DNA of 64,000 nt. It comes from Endocalyx cinctus (Eukaryota > Ascomycota > Sordariomycetes > Amphisphaeriales > Apiosporaceae). The notes under the pieces were generated by a model that saw nothing but the letters and a program-made list of their open reading frames with translations, did not search any database and was not told the origin of the DNA. Positions 35,401 through 44,915 of this stretch are shown here, in pieces. The position numbers and the translations under genes are program-made. Location of the stretch: assembly GCA_001600455.1 (NCBI GenBank), contig BCKC01000001.1, forward strand, positions 1,824,441 through 1,888,440, read 5' to 3'. Numbering within the stretch: the stretch's first letter is position 1; every line of letters begins with the position of its first letter.

Positions 35401-36199
35401 CATTCCATTCGTCTTCTTCGTCCTCGTCTTCGTCTTCAATATTTTTCATGGATAAGTCATTTAAAGTATCAGATATATCAGGTTGTGATACTTGAGACCT
35501 TGCTGAGATTTTTGATTTGACTCCACCGCGCTTCTGTCGCTTGGGGATAACAGGGCGACCATCCTCATCTAGTTCCAAGGGTCGCTTCAAGCCTGATCCG
35601 ACAGTAACAACTGGTTTAGTTGGTTCCACAGAGTCTACACGATCAGGTTCTTCAGGGCCAATGGTGTCGTGGACATCATTCAATGACTGAACGATTTCAT
35701 CCTTCGATTTTCCAGTAGATAATACTTGATCTTCCTGATCGGATCCGTCACTGCTGTGGGTATCTCGTTTTTCGAATAATATGTCGTCGTCTCCTTGACT
35801 GATTCCAGCTTGTCGTTCTCTCAACGTTCGGCTCAATGCTTGACGTTTTGTTTCCTTTCCTTGGCCAAGACTACGACTGCTCGAGAACAAGGAGGTATCG
35901 ATCTTGTTCTTAGCTAACTCGGCCAGTAAAACACGATTTTCGTCTTTTTTAAGCTTTATGTCGATATATTTCTCAAGGCGCTTAGCTTTCTTTCCGCTCA
36001 CTTTATTTACACCCTTCAGCTCTTCCCTCATTTGGGCCTTCCTAGCTTCACGGATGGCCTTCTGGGCATCTGGCAGGATCTCGACGGCATTGCTGTCATT
36101 TTGTGTCGTCTCATCACCGCCTTCATGGACACCATTCTGACTGGCTCTCTCTCGAGCTAGGACCTTGTGCTTTCTCTGCCGAGGGACGAATTTTGGCAT
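32474..36199 (-). CDS. ECM16: DEAH-box RNA helicase Dhr1/Ecm16 (DHX37)
   Basis: A single-exon 1241-aa protein. Dhr1 acts in the nucleolar SSU processome, where it is needed to release U3 snoRNA from pre-18S rRNA during 40S assembly. The basic start (MPKFVPRQRKHKV) and acidic Glu/Asp-rich linker around 260-330 are typical of the family. The helicase core has motif I GATGSGKTTQVPQFL near residue 425, motif II DEAH near 524, motif III SAT, and motif VI QRSGRAGRTGAGHCYRLF. The two RecA domains are interrupted by an acidic insert (DDNANDQYDALQF region). HA2 (winged-helix/ratchet) and OB-fold regions follow, up to a short basic end. Length is close to yeast Ecm16 (about 1270 aa). It is divergent to the PAC3 gene. 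Confidence 0.97.
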   Translation of the reverse strand: MPKFVPRQRKHKVLARERASQNGVHEGGDETTQNDSNAVEILPDAQKAIREARKAQMREELKGVNKVSGKKAKRLEKYIDIKLKKDENRVLLAELAKNKIDTSLFSSSRSLGQGKETKRQALSRTLRERQAGISQGDDDILFEKRDTHSSDGSDQEDQVLSTGKSKDEIVQSLNDVHDTIGPEEPDRVDSVEPTKPVVTVGSGLKRPLELDEDGRPVIPKRQKRGGVKSKISARSQVSQPDISDTLNDLSMKNIEDEDEDEEDEWNGFSSEAESHNQPSGDELEDGTSSDEESEDDESSSESSGEEDDDDDETEQNDNIDSKERSSAFKAWAHEQRNEALGYRPVENITAALDIPIPKNFKPRPIEQDPLPLELRPTTNTERKAFSTPVQRSPEIQEARLQLPVVAEEQRIMEAIHNNDVVVICGATGSGKTTQVPQFLFEAGYGSPGSPTPGMIGVTQPRKVAAVSMSKRVGHELGDRSDTVAYQIRFEGTTDEKTAIKFMTDGVLLREVASDIALRKYSAVIIDEAHERSVNTDILIGMLSRVVHLRQEMAKEDPKIAPFKLIIMSATLRVNDLTKNPVLFPIPPPVLDVEGRQHPVTVHFARRTPHDYVDAAFKKIMRGHRKLPPGGFLVFLTGHDEIQRLSKKLKLASGGLNPATYPKVRISANDAPLEIEDIDLGDSNDNANDQYDALQFDEEADNDEDENEFDVSDEIGTGPLKMHILPLYSLLPTQAQMRVFEEPPEGSRAIILATNVAETSLTIPGIRYVFDCGRAKERKYDPDTGVQSYQIGWISKASANQRSGRAGRTGAGHCYRLFSSAVFERDLPEFADPEILRMPIEGVVLQLKAMRLQHVVNFPFPTPPDRQSLAKAEKLLQYLSAITTTGQATQVGSTMAKFPLPPRFARILLVGHLHDCLPYTVALVAGLSVAEIFIPESQAIPQLPAESEFKFRTNDEIAAENKQAEIRRRFNEVHKNFRSLDDASDAIKLLQVVGEFAHNPTEEFCESRYVRFKALQETQKLRRQITNLLKDIPAFTNLKFQEKLDRPTAKQITALKQMVAAGFIDQVAIRADLAPNPPEMHRKPRRAIDVPYIPLQPLDIGGRRSANPDDDLVDRAVFIHPTSSLAHFSPQECPEYIIYSNLQRASSAGPDSAKRQPKTRMLSLTDVTGAQLAALAKGTPLISYGKPIKEVMKADGDSSAAQTRECWVVPYLRAEGTGGQGWPLPVRKITQKKMPGKGWVTV

Positions 36200-36602
36200 T
36201 TTGACGAATGATGGGCTATATAAGAGTTGAGGAAGCTTGTCTGAAGAAACGCGCCAAATGGAAATTTTGACCGCCTGGCAGAATTTGTTCTACTGATAAA
36301 CTAATTCTAGCTTAGCGCGGGGTATAGTCTTCAGTACTGTATTGATTACTGTGCTAGTAGTGTATAAGCGTATCATGAACTGCATAGTCCGTAATTATCC
36401 TCTTTACGCAAGGATTACGGAGTAGCTAAACCAAATACAAAGGCGTTTGTAGTAAACGGTTCGTCTTTCTTCATTCCTCAACATAAATCATCCATTATTC
36501 AACCTTCATGCTGCCATACTTTAGATGAATTGTCGGTAGCACCACAAAAAAATACTAAATATAATAATTAAAAACTTGATCAGAAAATTTCATAGTGTCA
36601 TA
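36200..36602. promoter_or_regulatory. Divergent promoter region DHR1 / PAC3
   Basis: 403 bp between divergent starts, so it carries both promoters. An AAATGGAAATTTTGACC stretch near 36258-36274 resembles the A4T4 core of ribosome-biogenesis promoter elements known from yeast, but one loose match is weak evidence. TACGGAGTA occurs near 36415. Confidence 0.4.
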
Positions 36603-37100
36603 ATGGATTTTTCTCGGGTATCAGAGGAGCCATTTCCGGCCCAATCTAAGCAAGCCTTTGGACCTATCGACGGGATCGTTACTGAAGCTTCCACGCTATA
36701 CTTTTCTGACAAGATCCTCGTAACCTTATCACAAGAAGGGAGATTATCTCAATGGGTAAGTCAAATGCATAGTTGATAACTCGATACTGGCAATTGTGAA
36801 CTAAACTGCATATAGATCCAAGTGCCTCTCTCTGCTCCGTCAGCTGCGACTGTAGATATGGCCCTAGCAAACTCAAGTCTTCTACCCATGTCTCATTTAA
36901 CACCGAAAACGTTACTCGGAGGCGGAGGTGAGGAGCGAGAATCTCTTGCTCAGTTATACGCTGTTCAAATCGCCAGTCATATTGCAAGACGAGATTCCGC
37001 AGAACAGCGTATGCTTGTCATCGGGTTAGGCCTGAAGACCTTAAAACCAGATCGAGAGGCGTTTTTTGATCTTATTGAACTCATACAAAAGGTTCTATAG
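36603..37100 (+). CDS. Proteasome assembly chaperone 3 (Poc3/Pba3-like)
   Basis: Two exons, 36603..36755 and 36816..37100, encode 145 aa. The 60-bp intron has a GTAAGT donor, an ACTAAAC-type branch and a TATAG acceptor, phase 0, giving ..GRLSQWIQVPLSAP... The protein matches the PAC3 family as I know it: an N-terminal beta segment ending in KILVTLSQEGRLSQW, then LLPMSHLTPKTLLGGGGEER, SLAQLYAVQIAS and the closing VIGLGLKTLKPD strand. PAC3/Pba3 pairs with PAC4/Pba4 to help build the alpha ring of the 20S proteasome. The size (about 120-180 aa in the family) fits. Its stop lies 102 bp from the convergent stop of the 2OG oxygenase. Confidence 0.86.
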
Positions 37101-37202
37101 TCTCCAATACAGGATTCTAACTCTACCAATAAGAAAAAAAAAGTCTCGCTACCGATATACTCATTAATTAGGTTCAAGGAGAGAAAGCGATACATCGTTA
37201 TA

Positions 37203-38451
37203 TCAGCTCGCAACGACAACGCCACTTGGCGCTCGTGGATCTTTGCTCCCGTGATTCGCCTGGAAGTATTCCCTTTCCATTTTGAATCGGTTTTGACACC
37301 ATTCACCGCAAGATATCGGTTCATATCTCGCTGGATTTGACTCGGAAATGCAGGAGGGTACCACGCCTTCGACGCAATTGAAGTTGAGTCCTATTATAGT
37401 TAGACGCCGAACATGATATTACATACACCACGGCTGGCTAGTCACTTACCAAAAAAGAAAGGCATAGAGACACGTTCATGAGGTGAATCATTTGTAACTC
37501 TGTGGACGGTAGATTTATATGTATCGTTGCAGAGCCGCATCATAAAATCTCCAATATTGACGACGATGGTATTGTCGATCGGCGGTGCCTGTTTATATGT
37601 TAATTTTGTGGTGCAAATACTGACTGGATGGAATTTATTGAAATTACCTTGATCCATTGACCTTCCTTACTCAAAATTTGTAGGCCTCCCACTTTGTCTT
37701 GCCATAAAAGCGTAAATAGCTGCAGGTCTGTATGGCTGCCAAGTCCCACGAAGTTTTCTTTGACTTCACTCTCGCTCCTTGGAGGATAGTAGTTGAAAAC
37801 ACCATCAGCGCCGGGAAATGTCACTTTATCATCCCAATACTCTTCTTTGAGGTCAAGCGAAAGCGCAAACATCCTGACAAGTTTCCTGGCCAGAGTGAGA
37901 CACGCACGCCAATATGCAAGACAATCAGCCTTGAAGTTTGGGATATGCTTTGTGCCCTCCCAAACAAAATCTTCGGCTCGGATCCAACGTCTCACATCAT
38001 CTGGAACTTCGGAAATATCCGTAGGGTGTTCCGGATCAAGCTCAGGAGAGTACCGCCATGACAAAGATTCTCTCACGTCAAGACTTTCACCTTTCGATAT
38101 GTGACTCTTCTTGTTTCCGACGTAGCCGTTATAGTATTTACTGTATGTTCGGGAATCGACGATATCCTTCTTATCCTGGGGCTGCCTGAAGAAATTAAGA
38201 GCTTGTTCTCTGCATTGCGTAATAGTCTCGGTCGCAATTCCGTGATTTTTGATGTAGAAAAACCCGGTGTTGACGGCGGCGGCCCTGATTTTTGAAGCTA
38301 CCTTCATACGATCCGACAAATTATCGGAGAACATAAGTTCCAGATCGATTACTGGTATCTCATCGAGCGTGCAGTCTCGGGGTGGGTAAGGTAATACATC
38401 CCGGTAAACTGGGCCTAAAGCGGTCCTAAGTTCGAGCTTTGTGACGGACAT
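37203..38451 (-). CDS. 2-oxoglutarate/Fe(II) dioxygenase, IPNS-like
   Basis: Three exons, 38451..37648, 37588..37450 and 37390..37203, encode 376 aa. Both introns are 59 bp (GTAATT and GTAAGT donors); the splices rebuild WIKAPPIDNTIVVNIGDFMM and PFFFGLNFNCVEGVVPSCIS. It has the DIOX_N start (EIPVIDLELMFS, AAAVNTGFFYIKNHGI) and the double-stranded beta-helix core. The iron triad His240-x-Asp242 (GLGSHTDLQLFTLLW) and His297 (STVHRV) is complete, and Arg307-x-Ser309 can hold the 2-oxoglutarate carboxylate. The family ranges from isopenicillin N synthase to plant and fungal oxidases of small molecules; substrate unknown. No biosynthetic backbone gene is adjacent. It converges on the PAC3 gene and is divergent to the HAD gene. 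Confidence 0.94.
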
Positions 38452-38949
38452 ATCCTTTTGAATGGAAATAATTAGGTGTGAGGGTTGTGAGTATTTCTCT
38501 GTGTAACTGAATTAATCATACCAAGTATATCATATCATGATTGGATCTACTTTACTTATACCTCTTCAATTGAGATGATAAAGTACTCTTCAGAACCAAA
38601 TCTCCTACGGTCTACGACGGCTTGTTCCTTACTCCGTAAGTATATTTACATACTAAATTAGCAGGAATCGCTTAGCCAATAAATCCACATACAATTTATT
38701 TTAAGTAGTATCGGAGCAACCGTTACCAGTTAGTTTTTTCTTCCCTATCATATCACTACTTCACTACTTGAGTAATTATTAGAATAACTGCTACCTAATT
38801 TGTATACCTAAGAAATTAATATCTTACGGTTACACTTATCAGATCAGCGAGGAGACACCAAAATATATCCTTTCTAGTAACCTTATCTACATTACTAAAC
38901 TTGAAGTACCAATTATCGATCCATTCCTTATTATAAACTAAAAATCATC
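38452..38949. promoter_or_regulatory. Divergent promoter region 2OG oxygenase / HAD phosphatase
   Basis: 498 bp between divergent starts. It contains a perfect inverted repeat CTTAC-TCC-GTAAG near 38631-38643 and is otherwise AT-rich. It must hold both promoters. Confidence 0.45.
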
Positions 38950-39828
38950 ATGGCATCGGAACAAAGCAAGCAGCCGGCGCCGATCTCGCAAGCGGCAGCC
39001 AACGTCCCCACAAGTCTCCCTCCAATCAGAGCCTGCCTGTTCGACATGGACGGTCTTCTTATCAACACCGAGGATCTGTACACGCTCTGCGCCGACATCG
39101 TGCTAGCCAAATACGGCCGGCCGGCGCTCCCCTGGTCCGTCAAGGCCAAGCTGATGGGCATCCCGGGCGCCTCCAACGGCGACGTGTTCCACGACTGGGC
39201 CCGGCTGCCCATCCCGCGCGACCAGTTCCAGCGCGAGCAGGCCGAGCAGCACGCCGTCCACTTCCCCGAGTGCAAGCCCTTGCCCGGCGTCGTGACGCTC
39301 CTGTCGAACCTGAACAAGGCCCAGACGGCCGGCGCCGGTTACCCGGTGCAGCTCGCGCTGGCGACGAGCAGCGAGAGGCGCAACTACGAGATCAAGACCT
39401 CCCGCGCGGATTCCAAGGCCATGATGGACCTCATCCCCGAAAATCACCGCGTCCTCGGCGACGATCCCCGCGTCAAGAAGGGCCGAGGTAAGCCCGCGCC
39501 GGATATCTACCACCTGGCCCTGAAATCCATCAACGACTCCCTCCCCGACGGGGTCCCGCCCATCTCCCCCGTCGAGTGCCTGGTCTTCGAGGACAGCGTG
39601 CTGGGCGTCGAGGCCGGTAGGAGGGCCGGTATGCGCGTCGTCTGGGTCCCCCACGAAGGGCTGGCCGCGGAGTACGTTGGCAAGGAGGAAGAAGTCTTGG
39701 CCGGCGTCACGCAGACATACCCCATCGGCGACGATCACGAGCGGGGTAAAATCGGCGACGGGTTCGGCCAGCAGCTCGCCAGCTTGGAGAATTTCCCGTA
39801 CGATTACTATGGCATCGTCGTTTCTTAA
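38950..39828 (+). CDS. HAD-superfamily phosphatase, GS1/pseudouridine-5'-phosphatase-like
   Basis: A single-exon 292-aa protein. HAD motif I is FDMDG with nucleophile Asp32 and general acid Asp34, followed by LLINTEDLY typical of subfamily IA phosphatases such as HDHD1/GS1. Motif II Ser/Thr is in LALATSS (about residue 137-143), the motif III Lys in GRGKPAPDIYH (about 178), and motif IV in CLVFEDSVLGVEAGRRAGM. The cap lies between motifs I and II. Substrates in the group are small phosphorylated metabolites (pseudouridine-5'-phosphate, glycerol-3-phosphate and 2-deoxyglucose-6-phosphate are examples), so the true one is open. The first ~25 residues are unstructured. The coding region is strongly GC-rich at third positions. 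Confidence 0.93.
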   Translation: MASEQSKQPAPISQAAANVPTSLPPIRACLFDMDGLLINTEDLYTLCADIVLAKYGRPALPWSVKAKLMGIPGASNGDVFHDWARLPIPRDQFQREQAEQHAVHFPECKPLPGVVTLLSNLNKAQTAGAGYPVQLALATSSERRNYEIKTSRADSKAMMDLIPENHRVLGDDPRVKKGRGKPAPDIYHLALKSINDSLPDGVPPISPVECLVFEDSVLGVEAGRRAGMRVVWVPHEGLAAEYVGKEEEVLAGVTQTYPIGDDHERGKIGDGFGQQLASLENFPYDYYGIVVS

Positions 39829-40595
39829 TGATATACATGAATGCGGCTTTAGAGTACGGTGCATTTTATGCGGTCAAATAGATGAGCTAGAAAAAGGTAT
39901 ACGATGATAACTTGGTGGTAAATCTTCGATAAACGCTGGAAATATCCAAGAATCGTCCAAGTTTACAATACTACTGGCTAGCTGAATATAGAAAAAGAAC
40001 ATAGAATATATCATTACTCTCACCTCCCGGTATTCCATAGATAGTCCATGGTATCGTAATATGCTATGATGCCCTAATCGTAGAATTATTATATTTGCTC
40101 TCATATATCAACATCCACACCTTTTAGCTGAGATAACTCTTAATACATACACTTTACTGATTGTAAGTATCCAAGTGTCAACAACTTAAACTGTAAAGCA
40201 TCCCCTAACTTGATTCCTCAGGCAAACTAAATTATTTATACAGTTTGATCTAGTGTTTAGATTTGTTTACTTTGATGTTCATTACGCTGTCTCGTTACTG
40301 GTTATATATATATATGTATGTATGTATGTATATGTATATTTGAGTTGGACGTGGGACGTGGGACGCCATAGTTCATGTTCTCGCCTCAGATCACAGGAAG
40401 AGTTTCTAGAACCTATAGAGTTTACCATTTTCTACAAAAGTGTGTATATATTAGGTCTACCATAGATGATATTCATCCACCAGCATAACGCATACTCCTG
40501 TCATTATTGTTAATTACTATTCATTCACGTATCACGTATGCCTCATTCCCATTGTTATATTCACAATCGAACTATTCCCAAGAAGCCCCCCCCCC

Positions 40596-40626
<31 letters not shown>

Positions 40627-41908
40627 TATACGCTCTTATATGCTCTTACTCTTTTCACACTTGGTCACTTACAGCTTTTCTTTCATTTGCTGCCTTAAAT
40701 TCTCAAGATATTCTGACTCTTGTCATCACACTTCAGACATATCAAGTCTTCTTGTCTTGCTTTCACTTTTGCTTTTTGCTTTTCACATTATTGTCTAGCA
40801 ACCTCAAAAACTTCACCCATAGGCTTTGTTACGGTGATTCTCACAATAGATATTATATGAAGGATATGTTTAGGGCATATAAAAAATGTGCTTCACTCTA
40901 TACGCTGTGTGCCAACCCGAGGATTAAATTTTACAGAGAGGCTCGTCCCTCCAGGACCTAATCGAAGTAGGCCACTATCTCACAAATGCCCTAGATAATC
41001 GGGGGGAGATTTAACCATCAACCCAACTATACACATATGGTGCTTAATTTTCAACTCGAATGAGGGGCTCAGAGAAAAATGATTTACTTAGATTTTCTTT
41101 CTCAATTGGTGTAAGGCTATTCTCCTTATTTGATATCACGTCGGCGTCAGGATTCGCCTCCCTTGACACAATTTCTGTGATAAACTCTAATCGCCGTTAA
41201 CTATATAATTGTAAACCACTTGTAACAAAAGTTCGTATAATCATCATAATTGCCAGAAATAGCTCATACAGCCATCTGATGCAATGCCAAGCTATGATCA
41301 CTTTCATCATCACAAAGAGGCGTCAAGCACTACAAGACCCTCACGACAGACAGACGCTAGGATGAGCAACGGTCTCAAATACATGTAAAACTTCCACTAA
41401 TCATATAAGATAATGCTTAAAAATATGCTCCTTCCCACCAGCATGAAAAGGCTTCAAGCAATACCTGGATGGACACCGCCAATTTTGGTGTTTCCAACCA
41501 CTGTTTCGGGGATGGAATACTATAAATTTTCCCATTAACTCCTATGGACAAATTCATATTCAAGTACTCTTATTCACCTACGTATATTCCCATAGCTATT
41601 CCTACTGCTAGTCGACGAAAATACAATTGTCGAACCTATTCACTTGCGCATATCTCATTCCCCGTGCTATTTTCATATTCTAATCACCCTCGAGTCAAAA
41701 CTATATATACAAGTCTACCTCTCTCCCCTTTCCTATTTCCCTTTTCTTTACTCATAACCTTTCTTTTATTAATCACTAAGAATCCCTCACGACATTCAGC
41801 TTTTGTGATAACACTCTCACCTTCAGAAATCTTGGCTTTTCACATTAGCTTCACACATTCCACCAGTGACTACACTTCTTTCACTCTTTACTTTGAGCTA
41901 TATTCAAC
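39829..41908. other. 2.1-kb intergenic region
   Basis: No supported gene. It contains (TATG)n near 40311-40334 and a C10-A29 homopolymer pair (40586-40624). The last ~400 bp before the 539-aa gene are pyrimidine-rich, like a long fungal 5' leader. Open frames at 40538 and 41544 have no family features. Confidence 0.5.
40586..40624 (+). repeat. C10-A29 homopolymer tract
   Basis: Ten C (40586-40595) followed directly by 29 A (40596-40624). Confidence 0.9.
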
Positions 41909-43528
41909 ATGCCAAAGTTATTGTCCCCACTTGCTATCTCTCGGCAAAGAGCCATTGAACTCGAGAAAGAAAATGAGAGGCTCAAGTCAGAGATAGCACG
42001 CCTACGACAGAACACCACTCGAGTGTCTAGGGCCTCAATCACTCCTCCCTTGACACCACCAACGAGTCTCCCACCGCCATCACTAATAAAAGATGGAGGC
42101 AGAACCCCTCGTGACGTGCCCTCTTACGCTATGCCGACAGCTACTTCACGTAGCAGAAGTTCCCGGGAAGCCCCAAACAAAGCTTCCACGACACCGATCC
42201 GGCCGGCCACAGTCTCCATCAACAAGAAACTGTACGTTTACAAGGCCGGTCATCCTATCTATGTCGGGCCGGATGCAAAGGGAATCTCGCACCGTCCTAA
42301 TTTCATGAAGGACACCAAGTCTTCCCGGCTAAAAGAGGTGTATGGGCGGGTCCGGAAATTAAGGCTCCGAGAGTGGAATCGAAGCCCATCTCCGAATCCA
42401 CCTCCCCACACCCGATCGGCTGCTAGACGGGGACGCCAAGAGAAGAGGCCGGAAATCAAGATCCCGGCTCCCGAGCCCATCGAGGAGTCCAGCCCTCGCG
42501 AGCCCCAAGTTCTGGAGACCTTGGACGAAGACGGGATCGTCCTCGAGAGGCAGAGTTTCGGCCCGACCCGCAACGAGTACGGGATGATCGTCGAGAGCGA
42601 GATCGACGAGCCGAGGGAAGGCTTGGCCGGGCGAAGCCAGCTCGAGGTGAACCTCGTCCGCCCCACGCACTACGCGACGCGGATCCCGAGCGAGGTCGGG
42701 TTCGCGCTCCTGCAGAGGACGCACCGCCTGACGCAGGGGATCATACACGATTTCGTCAAGATCGCGTACCCCGAGCAGTGGCGGGAGCGCTGGGAAGACG
42801 GCCCCCACCTCGTCCGGATGGGCTACTACGAGCTCGCGGAGGTCACGACCCGCTGCCGCGGCCGCGACGAGTGGAACGGCTACGGCGTCGATCGGATCCT
42901 GAGGCGGATCGAGAACACCAACGAGATCCGGAACAGCCTCTGCCACCCGGACCGGTACGTCTTGGAGGATTCGGGCGAGCTGCAGGACCTCGTCAAGCTG
43001 GGGCACGAGCTCGCGGTCATGGTCGGGGACGAGAAGCACGCGATGGAGATGCGTGCGGTCCGGGTCGACCTCCGCGACGCCGTGGCGCGGTCGATGCGCG
43101 AGTTCCGCAAGGTAGAACTCCTGATGCAGCTGCCGTTCGCCGAGACCGTGGCCGATCGGTGGAAGCCGTACCAGGTTCGAGAGCTGAAGAGGGAGATCTC
43201 GCTCCTGAGGGCGTTGTCGTGGCGCGAGTTGACGAACGAGGCGCGTCTCGATATTGCGCTGTCGTGGGCTATCCACCGGGACCCCGACTTGCCTTTATAC
43301 GTCGATCCTGAACCTGAACGTCGACCTCGCTGCGCCTCTCCGACAGAAAGTGAGGATGAGGACAGTGAAGATGAGGAAGACCAGGGCGAAGAGGATCAAG
43401 GCGAGGACGAAGGGGCCGACAGAGATCAGGATATGGGAGAATCTGAAAATAGTGACGAGGTAGAAGGTCACAATAAGGATAACGTCGTGGTAGAGGTAGT
43501 GGAAGTGATATCCTGTGAACAGGATTAA
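41909..43528 (+). CDS. Unrecognised 539-aa protein with coiled coil and acidic tail
   Basis: I do not recognise a family. A leucine-zipper-like coiled coil covers about residues 10-36 (RQRAIELEKENERLKSEIAR). A disordered Ser/Pro/Thr-rich stretch runs to about 105, then a short ordered-looking patch (KKLYVYKAGHPIYVG), basic and proline-rich sequence to 190, and a large folded, mainly helical region from about 245 to 460 rich in Trp, Arg and Glu (RIPSEVGFALLQRTHRLTQG, RRIENTNEIRNSLCHPDRYV). The tail after 475 is Glu/Asp-rich. Codon use in the folded region is strongly GC-biased, as in the neighbouring HAD and rhomboid genes, which supports real coding. No transmembrane segment or signal peptide. 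A nuclear or chromatin-associated role is possible but unproven. Confidence 0.78.
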   Translation: MPKLLSPLAISRQRAIELEKENERLKSEIARLRQNTTRVSRASITPPLTPPTSLPPPSLIKDGGRTPRDVPSYAMPTATSRSRSSREAPNKASTTPIRPATVSINKKLYVYKAGHPIYVGPDAKGISHRPNFMKDTKSSRLKEVYGRVRKLRLREWNRSPSPNPPPHTRSAARRGRQEKRPEIKIPAPEPIEESSPREPQVLETLDEDGIVLERQSFGPTRNEYGMIVESEIDEPREGLAGRSQLEVNLVRPTHYATRIPSEVGFALLQRTHRLTQGIIHDFVKIAYPEQWRERWEDGPHLVRMGYYELAEVTTRCRGRDEWNGYGVDRILRRIENTNEIRNSLCHPDRYVLEDSGELQDLVKLGHELAVMVGDEKHAMEMRAVRVDLRDAVARSMREFRKVELLMQLPFAETVADRWKPYQVRELKREISLLRALSWRELTNEARLDIALSWAIHRDPDLPLYVDPEPERRPRCASPTESEDEDSEDEEDQGEEDQGEDEGADRDQDMGESENSDEVEGHNKDNVVVEVVEVISCEQD

Positions 43529-43912
43529 TTGCAAATACAGCCAGCAGCACTTCGGAATACTTATATATTGGTTCATTAATCTAAGAAGCCAATGGTAATC
43601 CATACGACGGGTTTTAGACTTTATCCTCTTCGATTTTCAGCTTTAAGATACCCATAATAATAATAATAATTTCTACGTCAGTATAAATAGCTCACAACTG
43701 TTCGTTGTTAAACTTGATTTTGGTACGTGGTAAAAACACATTCCCGTGTACATATTCGTCTCGAAACAGAAAGTGATTGCGGTTGATAATTTGTATTGTA
43801 CCATAATGAATTCTAAAAAGGGGTTCGCATTTTTTCCAGTTCTGGCCTTAAGTGACCACTTCCGTGTCTTCGAATTCGTGTATCTATATATCCGTAGTAT
43901 TCCCAGCGCGGC

Positions 43913-43943
<31 letters not shown>

Positions 43944-43976
43944 AGGATCGATAAGCGAATATGATCATTTTTCTTT
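43529..43976. other. Convergent 3' region with A28 run
   Basis: 448 bp between two stop codons with a run of 28 A (43913-43940). No gene seen. Confidence 0.5.
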
Positions 43977-44915
43977 TCACCTCCTCCAGTATCGAATCAT
44001 ATCCGCCACGCCGCCGTAGCGTCTCAGCCCGACAAAGTAGTAGAGCACGCCGAAGGCGGCGCCGCCGAGGTTGCTGGCCCTGGTGGTGAGGTCGGAGTTC
44101 CTACTGACGTACAAGGCATCCACGGCGATGAAGCCGGGGGCGAACGCCCAGGCGGGGACCTCGACGGGGACGCCGACGGTGACGAAGAAGGAGGAGAACC
44201 GGGCGAAGGGGACGAGGCAGGCGACGGCGGCGCTCAGGCCCCAGACGACGCCGCCGGCCCCGAGCGTCGAGGAGAACCCGGCCCCGAGCGTCGAGAACAC
44301 GTCGTCGTCGTCGCGGCGGGACAACGACCACGACAGCACGAACGCGCTCCCGGACGAGATCGCCGACCCGGTCCCGATCGCGAGGAGGTGCTTCGCCGGC
44401 AGGCCCGTGTAGATCGCCATCCGCGCGAACAAGCTGAAGCCGATCATGTTGAATACCAGCTTCGCCAGCGACGTGTGGCTGATGGCGCTCGTGAGTAGCG
44501 TCTCCCAGCGCCCTTCTTTGATGTTTCGCAGGCTGCATGTGAAGTGATCACACATATACAGAAGAGTGCCCATGTACCGAAGATCGTCCACGCTATTAGC
44601 GGGAGGTATCCCGTCTCGTTCTTTTTTCACCGCGTCGACCCTAGCGGCGACCCAAGTCACGAATATGAAGATGTTAGCCCCGATGAAGGGCCATGTGACG
44701 AGCCTCCCGAGAATTTGCATAGACCTTGGCGGTGATGGTGGACCTTGATGTCCTCCATGATTACCGGGGTCGGGACGATTATAATTCGTACGACGCTGAA
44801 ACAGTCTACCTGTTCTTATAATATTCGGCGAGACTTGTAGCGACCGGCTGCCCAGAGTTTGGCTTGCCCTTGAAGCAAGCGAAATGGTCGATAGTCTTCC
44901 CAACGTAGTAAACAT
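43977..44915 (-). CDS. Rhomboid-fold mitochondrial membrane protein, catalytic His missing
   Basis: A single-exon 312-aa protein. The N-terminus (about 45 residues, Arg/Ser-rich, no acids) looks like a mitochondrial presequence. A membrane segment lies at about 75-90 (WPFIGANIFIFVTWVAARV), then the rhomboid core with REGRWxTLLTS-like sequence (IKEGRWETLLTSAISHTSLA), NMIGFSLFARMA and GVVWGLSAAVACLV with Ser228 at the position of the catalytic serine. In active rhomboids the last helix carries H(L/I)GG; here it reads SNLGGAAFG, with Asn282 in place of His. If the alignment holds, the protein is an inactive rhomboid (pseudoprotease), whose relatives act in membrane-protein binding and quality control. 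I cannot exclude a distant rhomboid-like membrane protein that never was a protease. Confidence 0.78.
   Translation of the reverse strand: MFTTLGRLSTISLASRASQTLGSRSLQVSPNIIRTGRLFQRRTNYNRPDPGNHGGHQGPPSPPRSMQILGRLVTWPFIGANIFIFVTWVAARVDAVKKERDGIPPANSVDDLRYMGTLLYMCDHFTCSLRNIKEGRWETLLTSAISHTSLAKLVFNMIGFSLFARMAIYTGLPAKHLLAIGTGSAISSGSAFVLSWSLSRRDDDDVFSTLGAGFSSTLGAGGVVWGLSAAVACLVPFARFSSFFVTVGVPVEVPAWAFAPGFIAVDALYVSRNSDLTTRASNLGGAAFGVLYYFVGLRRYGGVADMIRYWRR

Noticed and set aside
42359..43276. 305-aa minus-strand frame opposite the 539-aa gene
   Set aside because: Leu/Arg/Pro-rich shadow of a GC-biased coding strand.
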